Positions 14,294 through 23,806 of a DNA stretch of 64,000 nt are shown here, piece after piece; the stretch's first letter is position 1, and each line of letters starts with the position of its first letter. A program made the translations under genes and the position numbers. The notes below the pieces were generated by a model. It was given only the letters and a program-made list of their open reading frames with translations, was not told the DNA's origin and searched no databases. The stretch is from Mycobacterium sp. EPa45 (GTDB lineage: Bacteria > Actinomycetota > Actinomycetes > Mycobacteriales > Mycobacteriaceae), in the NCBI RefSeq assembly GCF_001021385.1, contig NZ_CP011773.1:1-64000 (forward strand), written 5' to 3'.

Positions 14294-15721
14294 ATGTCCG
14301 ATCCGCGCTCAGAAGGTATGCCGCCGGGTTGGTGGACCCTGATCTTCGTCACCGCCGCGGCCGCCGCCGTCGTGGCGACGACGGTGTTGTTTTCGGGCTC
14401 GCTGCGCGATTACGTGCCGGTGACTTTGACCTCGGACCGAGCCGGTCTGGTGATGGGCCGCGGCGCGAAGGTGAAACTGCGCGGTGTCCAGATCGGCCGG
14501 GTAGGCCACGTGAGCGGCGGTCAGAACGGGGTGACGCTGAATCTCGAAATACAGCCCGAGCAACTGAAGTTCATTCCGGCGAACGTGACCGCGCGCATCC
14601 GCGCGGGAACCTTGTTCAGCGGGAAGTTCGTCGAGTTGCTCTACCCCAGCGACCCCAGCCCACAGCGGCTGGCCGCCGGCGGGGTCATCAGGGCCGACAA
14701 CGTGAGCACCGAGATCAACACGCTGTTCCGCGATGTCGCCGACATCCTCGATCAGGTCGATCCCGCGAAGCTTCAGTCCGTGCTCACCGCGCTGGCGGAG
14801 GGACTGCGGGGTCACGGCGCCGTCATCGGTCAGACCATCACCGACACCAATGACGTGATGACGCAGATCAACGCCCGCACCGACACCATCACCGCCGACC
14901 GGCGATCGATCCGGGATATCAGCGACACCTACAGCGCCGTTGCCCAGCACATCCTGACCGCGCTCGACGCGGCAGGCACCACAAGTGCCACGATCTCGAG
15001 CAACGCACAACCACTGGATGCCTTGCTCACCGGTGTCGTCGGAATGTCGCGCAGCGGAATCGATCTGATCGGTTCCAGCCAATCCAACATCACTGCGGCG
15101 GTGACGGCCTTCGCGTCGACGGCCCGGCTGCTGCTGAAGTACAACCCCACGTTCACCTGCACGCTGGTGGGAGCCAAGAAGGCGCTCGACACCGGCTACC
15201 TCGACGCCACCGGCGCCGCCAACGGCAAGTCGCTGATTCTCGACAGCGCATTGCTTTTCGGACCCGACGCCTATCGCTACCCGCAGAACCTGCCGATCAT
15301 CGGGGCCAAGGGCGGACCGGGGGGCATGCCCGGCTGCGGTTCGCTGCCCGACGTGGCCGCCAATTGGCCGGTGCGCCAGCTCATCACGAACACCGGATGG
15401 GGTACCGGCCTGGACATCCGGCCGAACCCGGGCATAGGTTTCCCGGGCTACGCCAACTATTTCCCGGTCACCCGCGGTGTGCCCGAACCGCCGAGTGTGC
15501 GCTACCCCGGCGGCCCGGCGCCCGGGCCGATCCCGTATCCGGGCGCGCCGCCGTACGGAGCGACGCTGTATGCCCCCGACGGAACCCCGCTGTGGCCGGG
15601 TCTGCCGGCGGCGCCGCCGGGCGCCGCCCCCGACCCGGGACCGCCACCGCCGGGCTCCGAACCCTTCAACGTGGCTGCACCCGCGCAGCTGCAACCGACG
15701 CCCGCTGCGGCGGCACCGTGA
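14294..15721 (+). CDS. mceA: Mce family protein MceA
   Basis: Substrate-binding, tube-forming subunit of the Mce lipid importer, 475 residues. An N-terminal anchor helix (about 13-35, WWTLIFVTAAAAAVVATTVLF) precedes the MlaD/Mce domain, with VTLTSDRAGLVMGRGAKVKLRG and IQIGRVG-type repeats. An alpha-helical region follows. The last 80 residues or so are Pro/Gly/Ala-rich, which is typical of MceA tails. Starts 4 bases after yrbEB. The mce subtype (1, 3, 4 or other) cannot be assigned from the sequence by eye. Confidence 0.9.
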   Translation: MSDPRSEGMPPGWWTLIFVTAAAAAVVATTVLFSGSLRDYVPVTLTSDRAGLVMGRGAKVKLRGVQIGRVGHVSGGQNGVTLNLEIQPEQLKFIPANVTARIRAGTLFSGKFVELLYPSDPSPQRLAAGGVIRADNVSTEINTLFRDVADILDQVDPAKLQSVLTALAEGLRGHGAVIGQTITDTNDVMTQINARTDTITADRRSIRDISDTYSAVAQHILTALDAAGTTSATISSNAQPLDALLTGVVGMSRSGIDLIGSSQSNITAAVTAFASTARLLLKYNPTFTCTLVGAKKALDTGYLDATGAANGKSLILDSALLFGPDAYRYPQNLPIIGAKGGPGGMPGCGSLPDVAANWPVRQLITNTGWGTGLDIRPNPGIGFPGYANYFPVTRGVPEPPSVRYPGGPAPGPIPYPGAPPYGATLYAPDGTPLWPGLPAAPPGAAPDPGPPPPGSEPFNVAAPAQLQPTPAAAAP

Positions 15722-15731
15722 CGGAGCGACC

Positions 15732-16760
15732 ATGAGGGAGAGTCTGCCGGGGGCGATCTGGCGCGTCGGCGTGTTCCTGGCGGTGTGCGCGCTCGGCCTG
15801 GCGGCCATGCTGGCGATCTTCGCCCAACTGCGTTTCGAGGCAGAAAAGGTCTACACCGCAGAGTTCCGCACGGTATCCGGGCTCGAAGACGGAAACTTCG
15901 TCCGCGTCGCCGGAGTCGAGGTCGGGAAGGTCAAAGCAATCCATATCCGCGACGACGGGATCGCGCTGGTCGAATTCGGGACCGATCCGTCGGTCGTGCT
16001 GACCCAGGGCAACCGGGCCGTGATCCGGTATCGCAATCTGATCGGCGAACGTTATCTGGCGCTCGAGGAGGGTGCGGGCGGCACCCGGGCGCTTGCGCCG
16101 GGCGCCACGATCCCGCTCTCGCACACCGCGCCGGCGCTGGACCTCGACGCACTGCTGGGCGGCTTCCGCCCCCTGTTTCGCGCGCTGAATCCCGAACAGG
16201 TCAACGCATTGTCCGGGCAACTGATCGAAGCGTTGCAGGGTGAAGGATCGGCGATCACGACATTCCTGACCCAGACCGCAACGCTGACCAGCACGCTGGC
16301 CGACCGGGACCACCTGATCGGACAGCTGATCACCAACCTCAGAGCCCTGGCCGGATCGCTGGGCGATGAGAGTTCGCAGCTGGCCGTCGCCGTCGACGCC
16401 ATGAGTGCATCGTTGGCGACGATCGCCGACCGTCGGCAGGACTTGCGCAACGGCCTGGCGTACGGCAACGCGGCCGCCGCCTCGATCGGCGACCTGCTCG
16501 TCCAGGGCCGCGCCCCGCTGAAAACCGTTGTCCACGAGGCAGATCGGACGGCGACCGTCGCACTGGCGGACCGAGAATACTTCGACCACCTGCTCGACAC
16601 GCTGCCGGACGTCTACCGGATGCTGAACCGGCAGGGACTCTACGGCGACTACTTCAGCTTCTATCTGTGCGACCTGATCCTGAAACTGAACGGCAAAGGC
16701 GGACAGCCCGTTTACGTGAAGGTCGTCGGCCAGGACACCGGGCGGTGCGCGCCCAGATGA
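15732..16760 (+). CDS. mceB: Mce family protein MceB
   Basis: 342-residue Mce subunit from the ATG at 15732, preceded by acggagcgacc. Upstream in-frame starts lie inside mceA and are rejected. An N-terminal hydrophobic helix (about 11-31) is followed by the MlaD-type domain with VYTAEFRTVSGLEDGNFVRV and GVEVGKVKAI, and then a helical MCE region. The C-terminus contains FYLCDLILKLNG and ends in a Cys-containing stretch, usual for MceB. It overlaps mceC by four bases (ATGA at 16757-16760). Confidence 0.9.
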   Translation: MRESLPGAIWRVGVFLAVCALGLAAMLAIFAQLRFEAEKVYTAEFRTVSGLEDGNFVRVAGVEVGKVKAIHIRDDGIALVEFGTDPSVVLTQGNRAVIRYRNLIGERYLALEEGAGGTRALAPGATIPLSHTAPALDLDALLGGFRPLFRALNPEQVNALSGQLIEALQGEGSAITTFLTQTATLTSTLADRDHLIGQLITNLRALAGSLGDESSQLAVAVDAMSASLATIADRRQDLRNGLAYGNAAAASIGDLLVQGRAPLKTVVHEADRTATVALADREYFDHLLDTLPDVYRMLNRQGLYGDYFSFYLCDLILKLNGKGGQPVYVKVVGQDTGRCAPR

Positions 16761-17983
16761 AAGCTTTTGCCGAACGCAATTCCATTGTCGTCGGTGTGGT
16801 GGGTGTGGCGGCGACCCTCGCTGTGGTGCTCGCAGCGCTGAACTACGGGAAGCTTCCGTTCGTCAACTCCAACCGGCACTATTCGGCCTACTTCGCCGAG
16901 GCCGGCGGCCTGCTCACCGGTGCCGCGGTGCAGGTATCCGGCTACAAATCCGGCGAGGTCACCAGCATCGATCTCGACGGCCCGCGGGTCAGGGTCACCT
17001 TCGAGGTGGACAAGAGTATCCGGCTCGGCGACCGGACCGAGGCGGCTATCAAGACGAAAAGTATTCTCGGCGCGAAGATCCTGGAGCTGACCCCCCGCGG
17101 CGACGGTTCTCAATCGGGTCCCATCCCCCTCGACCGAACGACGTCGCCCTACCAGCTACCCGACGCCCTCGGTGACCTGACGGCCACCATCAGCCAACTG
17201 GACACCGCCCGGCTGTCGGACTCCTGGAAGGTACTGGCCGACGAATTCTCCGAGACCCCAATGGCTCTCAAGCCCGCCCTGGAGGGCGTGGCGCGGTTCT
17301 CGGAGACCCTGAACACACGCGACGCACAGCTACGCAAGCTGCTGGCCGACGCCAACAAAGTGACGACGGTGCTGGCGCAACGCAGCGACGCGCTGGTGAA
17401 AATGCTCACCGACAGCAACGCACTGCTGGCCGATCTGACCAATCAGAGCCGAGCCCTGGACGACATCGCAGGCAACATCGCCGCCTTGAGCCGCCAGCTG
17501 AAGGGTGTGATCGCCGAGAACAGGCAAACCCTGGCACCCGCGCTGGACAAGCTCAACCAGCTGCTGACGATCCTCGACAATCGGAAGGAGCGTATCCAGT
17601 TGGCCATCAAGGGCTTCAATCAATACGCGATGTCGCTGGGCGAATCGATGTCGGCGGGGCCCTTCTTCAAGTTCTACATCGCCAACCTGCTGCCGGGCCA
17701 GTTCATCCAGCCGTTCGTCGACGCCGCTTTCTCCGATCTCGGCCTCGACCCGCACGTCCTGGCACCCTCGGAGCGCACCGATCCGCAAACCGGCCAACCC
17801 GCAACGCCGCCACTGCCGCTGCCCTACCCCCGCACCGGCCAGGGCGGTGAGCCGAGACTGAGCCTTCCCGACGCGATCACGGGCATCCCCGGCGATCCCC
17901 GCTACCCGTACCGCGAGCCCCCGCCGGCACCGCTGCCCGGCGGCGCCCCGCCCGGTCCACCCGCCGAGGGACAGAGCCAATGA
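16757..17983 (+). CDS. mceC: Mce family protein MceC
   Basis: 408-residue Mce subunit using the ATG at 16757, which overlaps the mceB stop; an in-frame GTG at 16745 is an alternative. It has an N-terminal anchor (VVGVVGVAATLAVVLAAL), the MlaD-like domain with YSAYFAEAGGLLTGAAVQVSG, and a long helical stretch rich in Asp/Asn/Leu. It ends in a Pro-rich tail (PREPPPAPLPGGAPPGPP-like). It is co-transcribed with its neighbours and ends in a four-base overlap with mceD. Confidence 0.9.
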   Translation: MKAFAERNSIVVGVVGVAATLAVVLAALNYGKLPFVNSNRHYSAYFAEAGGLLTGAAVQVSGYKSGEVTSIDLDGPRVRVTFEVDKSIRLGDRTEAAIKTKSILGAKILELTPRGDGSQSGPIPLDRTTSPYQLPDALGDLTATISQLDTARLSDSWKVLADEFSETPMALKPALEGVARFSETLNTRDAQLRKLLADANKVTTVLAQRSDALVKMLTDSNALLADLTNQSRALDDIAGNIAALSRQLKGVIAENRQTLAPALDKLNQLLTILDNRKERIQLAIKGFNQYAMSLGESMSAGPFFKFYIANLLPGQFIQPFVDAAFSDLGLDPHVLAPSERTDPQTGQPATPPLPLPYPRTGQGGEPRLSLPDAITGIPGDPRYPYREPPPAPLPGGAPPGPPAEGQSQ

Positions 17984-19236
17984 CCAAGCGCGCCAACATC
18001 CGCATCGGGCTCGCGGCAGCGCTCGCCCTGTTGCTCGTCGCCGGTGTCACAGTGCTGTCGATCTCGGCCGCAACGGTGGACCGACGAACGATCGTCGCGT
18101 ACTTCGCGAACAGCAACGGAATCTTCGTCGGCGACGAAGTCCGGATTCTCGGTGTGCGCGTCGGCAAGATCGACCGCATCGAGCCCGAACCGCAGCGGGT
18201 CAAAGTCACCTTCTGGTACGACGCCAAGTATCCGGTGCCCGCCGACGCGAAAGCCGTCATCCTCTCCCCGGCCATCGTCACCGCGCGCGTCATCCAACTC
18301 ACCCCGGCCTACACCAGCGGACCGCAGATGCACGACAACGCAGTCATTCCCCAGGAGCGCACCGCCGTTCCGGTGGAATGGGACGAACTGCGCGAGCAGC
18401 TCGAACGGCTCAGTGAGCTCGTGCAACCGGACCAGCCCGGTGGAGTCAGTACGCTGGGATCGGTGGTGCACACCACCGCTGAAACCCTGCGTGGTCAGGG
18501 CGCCACCATCCGCCGGACCATCATCGAACTCTCCCAGACGATTTCGCTGCTCGGCGACCACAGCTCCGACGTGTTCGGCACCGTCAAGAACCTCTCGCTG
18601 CTGGTCTCCGCGCTGCAGGACAGCGGGCAGGTGATGCGGCAACTCAACACCAACCTGGCCACCGCGACAGGACTACTGAGCAACGATCCCAATGAAATCG
18701 GCGACGCCCTGTCGGCGCTGGATGCCGTTATCGGCGATGTGCGTAGCTTCGTCGCCGAGAACCGCGAGGCGCTGGGCACCACCGCCGACAAGCTGGCCGC
18801 GGTGTCCTCTGCGCTGGGCGCCAGCCTCGACGACGTCAAGCAGGCCCTGCACGTCGCGCCCAATGAACTGCAAAACCTGATGAACACGTATCAGCCCGCA
18901 CAAGCCACCATGGGTGGCGCCTACGCCTTCAACAACTTCGCCGACCCGATCACGTTTCTGTGCGGCGCAATCCAGGCTGCCTCGCGACTGGGTGCCGAAC
19001 AGTCGGCGAAATTGTGCGTGCAGTATCTGGCCCCGATCGTCAAGAACCGTCAGTACAACTTCCCGCCGCTGAGCGAGAACCTCATCGTCGGCGCGACCGC
19101 GCGACCCAACGAGGTGACCTACAGCGAGGACTGGCTCAGGCCCGATTACATCCCCCCGACGAATCCCGTAGTCCGGCAGGCTGATCCGACGCAGGGTCTG
19201 CCCGGGTTGATGACGCCGCCCGAGGCGGGCTCATGA
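17980..19236 (+). CDS. mceD: Mce family protein MceD
   Basis: 418-residue Mce subunit. An N-terminal hydrophobic helix (ALALLLVAGVTVLSI) precedes the Mce domain (YFANSNGIFVGDEVRILGVRVGKID) and a helical region. The C-terminal part contains FADPITFLCGAIQAASRLGAEQ, a stretch common to MceD proteins. The ATG at 17980 overlaps the mceC stop, and its own stop overlaps the mceE start (ATGA at 19233-19236). Together these overlaps indicate a single translationally coupled operon. Confidence 0.9.
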   Translation: MTKRANIRIGLAAALALLLVAGVTVLSISAATVDRRTIVAYFANSNGIFVGDEVRILGVRVGKIDRIEPEPQRVKVTFWYDAKYPVPADAKAVILSPAIVTARVIQLTPAYTSGPQMHDNAVIPQERTAVPVEWDELREQLERLSELVQPDQPGGVSTLGSVVHTTAETLRGQGATIRRTIIELSQTISLLGDHSSDVFGTVKNLSLLVSALQDSGQVMRQLNTNLATATGLLSNDPNEIGDALSALDAVIGDVRSFVAENREALGTTADKLAAVSSALGASLDDVKQALHVAPNELQNLMNTYQPAQATMGGAYAFNNFADPITFLCGAIQAASRLGAEQSAKLCVQYLAPIVKNRQYNFPPLSENLIVGATARPNEVTYSEDWLRPDYIPPTNPVVRQADPTQGLPGLMTPPEAGS

Positions 19237-20366
19237 GTAGCCGGCGCAGGATGACCGCGGTGCTGCTGGCGGTAATGCTGGCCGCGTCGATGTCGGCCTG
19301 TGCCTGGCGCGGACTCAATTCCCTACCGCTGCCCGGGACGGCGGGCCGGGGTCCGGGTGCGTACACGATCCAGGCACAGCTACCGGACGTGCGGACCATC
19401 GAGCCCAACTCCCGTGTGCAGGTCGGCGACGTCACGGTGGGCACCGTCACCAAGATCGAGCGGCAGGGCTGGCACGCGCTGCTGACCATGAGCATCGACG
19501 GCGGCGTCGAACTGCCCGCCAACGCCACCGCGACTATCGGCCAAAGCGGGCTGCTCGGCTCTTTGCACGTCGAGCTGGCCGCACCAACCGCCACCCCACC
19601 CCGTGGCAGCTTGCACGACGGATCGTTGATCCCGCTGTCGTCGGCCGGAACGTACCCGTCGAGCGAGCAAGTCCTGTCGGCAATCACGTTGCTGCTCAAC
19701 GGCGGCGGTATCGGGCAGGTCCAGGACATCACCGACTCGCTGAGTACCGCGCTGGCCGGCCGGGAACAGGATCTGCGGAACCTGATCGCACAGCTGGACG
19801 CGTTCACCCGCTACGTCAATGGCCAGTCGGCCGACATCATCGCCACCGCCGAGAGCCTGAACACCCTCGCCGGCCAGTTCGCCGATCAGCAGCCGGTCGT
19901 CGACAAGGCACTCGCTACCATCCCGGACGCACTGCGCGTCATCAGCGACGAACGCCAGACGCTGGTCGAAGCACTCGATCAACTCGGCAAGTTCAGTGCG
20001 CTCGTCGCCGACAGCACCAATCAGACCAAAGACAGCCTGATCGAGGAACTCAAGGACCTGGGTCCGGTGCTGGAATCGCTGGCGAACGCAGGGCCCGCGC
20101 TGACCCGATCACTGGGCATGTTCGCCACCTACCCGTTCCCGGCCGACACCGTCGGCGTCTGGCAGCGAGGCGATTTCGCGAACCTGACCGCCGTCATCGA
20201 CCTGACATTGAGTCGGCTCGACGCGTCGTTCCTCACCGGAACCCGGTGGGAGGGCAACCTGACCCAACTGGAGTTGCAGTGGGGCCGGACCATCGGCCAG
20301 CTGCCCAGCCCGTACACGCAGGGCAATCCGCTTGTCGCTCTGTATCATTGGGAACAGGGGCGATGA
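19233..20366 (+). CDS. mceE: Mce family lipoprotein MceE (LprK-like)
   Basis: 377-residue Mce subunit with a lipoprotein signal peptide. A basic start (MSSRRRM) and a hydrophobic core lead to the lipobox MSAC, with lipidated Cys at residue 23. The MlaD domain follows (YTIQAQLPDVRTIEPNSRVQVGDV). MceE is the lipoprotein member in canonical mce operons, so the position fits. The protein is predicted to be anchored in the outer leaflet of the plasma membrane or in the cell envelope. Confidence 0.92.
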   Translation: MSSRRRMTAVLLAVMLAASMSACAWRGLNSLPLPGTAGRGPGAYTIQAQLPDVRTIEPNSRVQVGDVTVGTVTKIERQGWHALLTMSIDGGVELPANATATIGQSGLLGSLHVELAAPTATPPRGSLHDGSLIPLSSAGTYPSSEQVLSAITLLLNGGGIGQVQDITDSLSTALAGREQDLRNLIAQLDAFTRYVNGQSADIIATAESLNTLAGQFADQQPVVDKALATIPDALRVISDERQTLVEALDQLGKFSALVADSTNQTKDSLIEELKDLGPVLESLANAGPALTRSLGMFATYPFPADTVGVWQRGDFANLTAVIDLTLSRLDASFLTGTRWEGNLTQLELQWGRTIGQLPSPYTQGNPLVALYHWEQGR

Positions 20367-20367
20367 C

Positions 20368-21762
20368 ATGCCCCCGTTGACTCTGCGCATTCGCCTCCAA
20401 TTGGCGATCTTCGTCGTGGTCGCGGCGGTGTTCGGGGCCGCGATGGTCTTCGGCTACATCAGGTTGCCGGCCATGTTCGGGATCGGGCGCTACCAGGTGG
20501 TCGTCGAGCTACCGCGCACCGCGGGCGTCTATCCCGGGGGCAACGTCACCTATCGAGGTGCTGAGGTCGGCCGGATCAAAGACGTGCGGCTGACCGACAC
20601 CGGCGTAGCGGCCGTGCTCTCGCTGAAGTCCGGGATCGCCATTCCCTCGGACCTCGACGCTCAGGTACACAGCCAATCGGCGGTCGGCGAGCAGTACATC
20701 ACGCTGTTGCCGCGACGCGACTCGCCGCCACTGCACAACGGCGATGTCATTCCGGCCGATCGCACGTCGGTCCCGCCGGACTTCGACGCCGTACTCGACA
20801 GGCTGAACACCGGACTGAAGGTCATCCCCCACGATGACCTGAAGACGGTCGTCGACGAGTCCTACACCGCGTTCGGCGGGCTGGGACCCGAGCTCTCCCG
20901 GATGATCGTCGGCGGCGGTGAGCTCGCGGCCGGCGCCCGCCAGAACCTCGGCCCGCTGCTGACCCTGATCGACCAGTCGAAACCGATCCTGGACGCGCAG
21001 ACCGACTCTGCGGACTCCGTCCACGCGTGGGCCGCTCAGCTCGCCACGATCGCCGGGCAGCTCAAGGGCAACGACGCAGCCGTCAAAGATCTTCTGCAAC
21101 AAGGCGGCCCGGCCATCGAGGAGGCCCGATTGCTTCTCGACGAGGTGCGGCCCACGGTACCCATCATCGCCGCCAACATGGCGAGTGTCGCCCAGGTGGC
21201 GCTCACCTACCAGCCGGGTGTGGAGCAGCTCCTGGTTCTGCTGCCGCAGGCCGCTGCCACCGCGCAGGCGATCGTACTGGCCAACCGGGACACCCAACAG
21301 CCGTACCGAGGGCTCTACCTGAGTCTGAACCTGAGCCTCAACCAGCCGCCGCCGTGTACCACCGGCTTCCTTCCGGCCCAGCAGCAACGCGCGCCTGCGC
21401 TACAGGACTCTCCGGACCGTCCACCCGGCGACCTGTACTGCCGGGTGCCGCAGGACTCGCCGCTGAGTGTGCGCGGTGTGCGGAACATCCCCTGCACCAC
21501 CCGGCCGGGCAAGCGCGCGCCGACGGTGGCGATGTGCGAGAGCGACCAGAACTACATTCCGCTCAACGACGGCTTCAACTGGAAGGGCGATCCCAACGCC
21601 ACGTTGTCGGGCCAGGGGGTTCCGCAATTGAACGGCGCCGAATACGACCCGGCCACCGGAGTGTTCGCCGGACCCGACGGGCAACAGTACACCCAGAGCA
21701 ACCTCGCACCCGGCGCGAAGCAACCCCCGGATTGGCAGTCGATGTTGTTACCCGGCAGCTGA
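20368..21762 (+). CDS. mceF: Mce family protein MceF
   Basis: 464-residue last Mce subunit from the ATG at 20368, one base after the mceE stop. Upstream in-frame starts would invade mceE. It has an N-terminal anchor (LQLAIFVVVAAVFGAAMVFGY), a Mce domain (VVVELPRTAGVYPGGNVTYRGAEVG), a helical region and a C-terminal segment with several Cys residues. No Mce-associated (Mas) genes follow. The operon ends 25 bases from the convergent cwsA gene with no clear hairpin terminator. Confidence 0.9.
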   Translation: MPPLTLRIRLQLAIFVVVAAVFGAAMVFGYIRLPAMFGIGRYQVVVELPRTAGVYPGGNVTYRGAEVGRIKDVRLTDTGVAAVLSLKSGIAIPSDLDAQVHSQSAVGEQYITLLPRRDSPPLHNGDVIPADRTSVPPDFDAVLDRLNTGLKVIPHDDLKTVVDESYTAFGGLGPELSRMIVGGGELAAGARQNLGPLLTLIDQSKPILDAQTDSADSVHAWAAQLATIAGQLKGNDAAVKDLLQQGGPAIEEARLLLDEVRPTVPIIAANMASVAQVALTYQPGVEQLLVLLPQAAATAQAIVLANRDTQQPYRGLYLSLNLSLNQPPPCTTGFLPAQQQRAPALQDSPDRPPGDLYCRVPQDSPLSVRGVRNIPCTTRPGKRAPTVAMCESDQNYIPLNDGFNWKGDPNATLSGQGVPQLNGAEYDPATGVFAGPDGQQYTQSNLAPGAKQPPDWQSMLLPGS

Positions 21763-21787
21763 ATTCGGCTCCGGGGGCCGCGGTGGG

Positions 21788-22195
21788 CTAGAGCTTGGGG
21801 GCGACCTCGACGCTGGGCGGCAGCGGCGACGGCTCGGGGGCAGCGGACCGCCGCGTGATCACGAAGGCGACCACCCCGCCCACCGTCGCCAGGCCCAGGA
21901 AACCGAATACGAACAGCCGGCGGCGACGGCGATGCTGTGCCTTGCGGGCTTCGGCAAGCATTTGAGGCAGCTCGGCCACGACCTGCTTGACGGCTTCGAC
22001 TTCCGCGGCGACTTCGTGTTGCACGGCCCGCGCTTCTCGGGCGCGGCGTTTGATGGCGCCGGCGGCCGACTCCGCCGAATGCGCGGTGATGCCGACCACT
22101 CCTCGGGTGATGTCCACCGGACCGACCGCGGTGTAGTGCAACCCGCGGTTGAGCCGTTCGCGCGACGTGAGCTTGGGTTCAGTCCTGCGGCCCAT
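21788..22195 (-). CDS. cwsA: Cell wall synthesis protein CwsA
   Basis: 135-residue homologue of mycobacterial CwsA (Rv0008c), a small membrane protein known to work with Wag31 and CrgA in polar wall growth and cell shape. The start was set at the ATG complementary to 22193-22195 because a gggagga ribosome site precedes it; longer frames are rejected. The N-terminal GLHYTAVGPVDITRGVVGI region is conserved. A coiled, Ala/Glu/Arg-rich middle precedes one TM helix (FVFGFLGLATVGGVVAFVI). The tail PEPSPLPPSVEV matches the family. Confidence 0.88.
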   Translation of the reverse strand: MGRRTEPKLTSRERLNRGLHYTAVGPVDITRGVVGITAHSAESAAGAIKRRAREARAVQHEVAAEVEAVKQVVAELPQMLAEARKAQHRRRRRLFVFGFLGLATVGGVVAFVITRRSAAPEPSPLPPSVEVAPKL

Positions 22196-22301
22196 GGGGT
22201 CCTCCCGGCGCTGGCGGTGCGTTGACGGCTCAACACTGCCACAGCGCTCGAAGGGTGGCCGCGGGATCGGGCAGACGACCCTAGTGGCACACTGAGATCC
22301 C

Positions 22302-22829
22302 GTGACGAGCGACATCGCAACCGCAACAGCGACCCTGCACACCAACCGCGGCGACATCAAGATCGCCCTGTTCGGTAACCACGCCCCCAAGACCGTCGCC
22401 AACTTCGTTGGCCTGGCCCAGGGCACCAAGGAGTACTCGACGCAGAACGCGTCGGGCAGCACCTCGGGACCCTTCTACGACGGCGCCGTCTTTCACCGCG
22501 TCATCGACGGATTCATGATTCAGGGCGGCGACCCGACCGGCACCGGCCGCGGTGGCCCGGGCTACAAGTTCGCCGACGAATTCCACGGTGAACTCCAATT
22601 CGACAAGCCGTACCTGCTGGCGATGGCCAACGCCGGCCCCGGCACCAACGGCTCGCAGTTCTTCATCACCGTCGGCAAGACCCCGCACCTGAACCGTCGG
22701 CACACCATCTTCGGTGAGGTCGTCGACCCGGAGTCGCAGAAGGTCGTCGACGCGATCGCCACCACGGCCACCGATCGCAACGACCGTCCCACCGACGATG
22801 TCGTGATCGAGTCGATCACCATCTCCTGA
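22302..22829 (+). CDS. ppiA: Peptidyl-prolyl cis-trans isomerase A (cyclophilin)
   Basis: Cytoplasmic cyclophilin that catalyses proline isomerisation in folding proteins, 175 residues. Active-site signatures are visible: [19 protein letters not shown] (catalytic Arg, Phe, Met and Gln), [19 protein letters not shown] and HTIFGEVV. There is no signal peptide. The GTG at 22302 is used as in other mycobacteria. It is divergent from cwsA and ends just before a strong hairpin shared with the convergent gene. Confidence 0.96.
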   Translation: MTSDIATATATLHTNRGDIKIALFGNHAPKTVANFVGLAQGTKEYSTQNASGSTSGPFYDGAVFHRVIDGFMIQGGDPTGTGRGGPGYKFADEFHGELQFDKPYLLAMANAGPGTNGSQFFITVGKTPHLNRRHTIFGEVVDPESQKVVDAIATTATDRNDRPTDDVVIESITIS

Positions 22830-22844
22830 CTCGACCTTTGAAGT

Positions 22845-22888
22845 AGCACTGAGAGCGAAGATTCTGCGGAATCTTCGCTCTCAGTGCT
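22845..22888. terminator. Bidirectional hairpin terminator after ppiA
   Basis: A perfect 19-bp inverted repeat: agcactgagagcgaagatt at 22845-22863 pairs with 22870-22888 around a 6-base loop. It lies between the convergent ppiA and PH-like genes and is followed by tgttt rather than a long T-run. Actinobacterial terminators often lack strong U-tracts, so termination in both directions is likely. Confidence 0.8.
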
Positions 22889-22901
22889 GTTTCGCGGTGA
22901 G

Positions 22902-23333
22902 CTAGCGGCCCGCGAAGCCGGCGTCGGTCAGTGCGTCCAGGACGTCGACGGGATCTGTGCCAAGGTCCCATCGGCTGAGCACGATCAGCCGGTCAGCGGT
23001 CGTGTCGATCTCCAGCAGTTGCGTCTTGCGGCCTATCCGCCGGAACTCGGTGATCCGGATCAGGGTGATGTCCGCGTGCCGCAATGTCTGAGTCCGGAAC
23101 CACCCGCGGTACACCAGGGCATCGCCGGTGATAGCCAGCCGGGGTCTTGCTCGCCATGATCCGATCGCGAACGCCGCCAGTCCCACCGCAGCGATCCCGG
23201 TGAGAATCCGGCCCGGCGGGTCTGTGACGACCGTCACACAAACGATTGCCATAAGAATCGCCGCGATCCCCAGAGCAGCGATGGCGGGAGATTTCGGCGC
23301 CCATTCAGTTTGCTGCATGGGGTCTTCCGGCAC
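22902..23333 (-). CDS. PH-like domain membrane protein (Rv0010c-like)
   Basis: 143-residue protein of unknown function. Two hydrophobic helices near the N-terminus (about 16-36 and 42-59) are followed by a bacterial PH-like fold (RLAITGDALVYRGWFRTQTLRHADITLIRI). The genomic place between ppiA and crgA matches M. tuberculosis Rv0010c. The start could be the first Met or the Met five residues later (MQQTEW). It is probably anchored in the plasma membrane with a cytoplasmic PH-like module. Confidence 0.85.
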   Translation of the reverse strand: MPEDPMQQTEWAPKSPAIAALGIAAILMAIVCVTVVTDPPGRILTGIAAVGLAAFAIGSWRARPRLAITGDALVYRGWFRTQTLRHADITLIRITEFRRIGRKTQLLEIDTTADRLIVLSRWDLGTDPVDVLDALTDAGFAGR

Positions 23334-23475
23334 CTCTACCGTGGCCGATGCAGTTATCCACAGGTGCTATCAACAATGGGGATGAATCACACGCGTGTGA
23401 TTGGGTGACCAGGAGGTTGCCAGCCTCAAAACGGTGCTTGCACAGCATGGATCCACTAGGGTGTCCTCGCCTGCT

Positions 23476-23757
23476 TCAGCGCCACCGCATGGTGAGCAAC
23501 AGTCCCGTGATCATGAAGCCGAACGCTATCGCATAGTTCCACGGACCCAGCTTGGCCATCCACTGCAGTGCGCTCGGGGTGTCGTAGCCGGAGGCGGCGA
23601 GCTGGAACACCAGCAGCCAGGCCAGACCGATCAGCATCAGGCTGATGAACAGCACGACGAACCACACGCTCGACGGTCCGGCCTTCACCTTGACCGGAGT
23701 GCGGCTCACCGGATTGATCGTGAAGTCGTTCTTCTTGCGAACCTTGGACTTGGGCAT
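23476..23757 (-). CDS. crgA: Cell division protein CrgA
   Basis: 93-residue septal membrane protein of actinobacteria, known to interact with FtsZ, FtsI and CwsA. The start [12 protein letters not shown] is the family hallmark and fixes the initiation codon (complement of 23755-23757). Two TM helices are present ([20 protein letters not shown] and [18 protein letters not shown]). It ends MRWR. It is divergent from the DUF881 gene, with only 49 bases between starts, so the two share a compact promoter region. Confidence 0.96.
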   Translation of the reverse strand: MPKSKVRKKNDFTINPVSRTPVKVKAGPSSVWFVVLFISLMLIGLAWLLVFQLAASGYDTPSALQWMAKLGPWNYAIAFGFMITGLLLTMRWR

Positions 23758-23806
23758 GGGTACCTTCGGGCCGGGATCTTCTGCGACGATGGTGCGCAGA
23801 TCGCTT

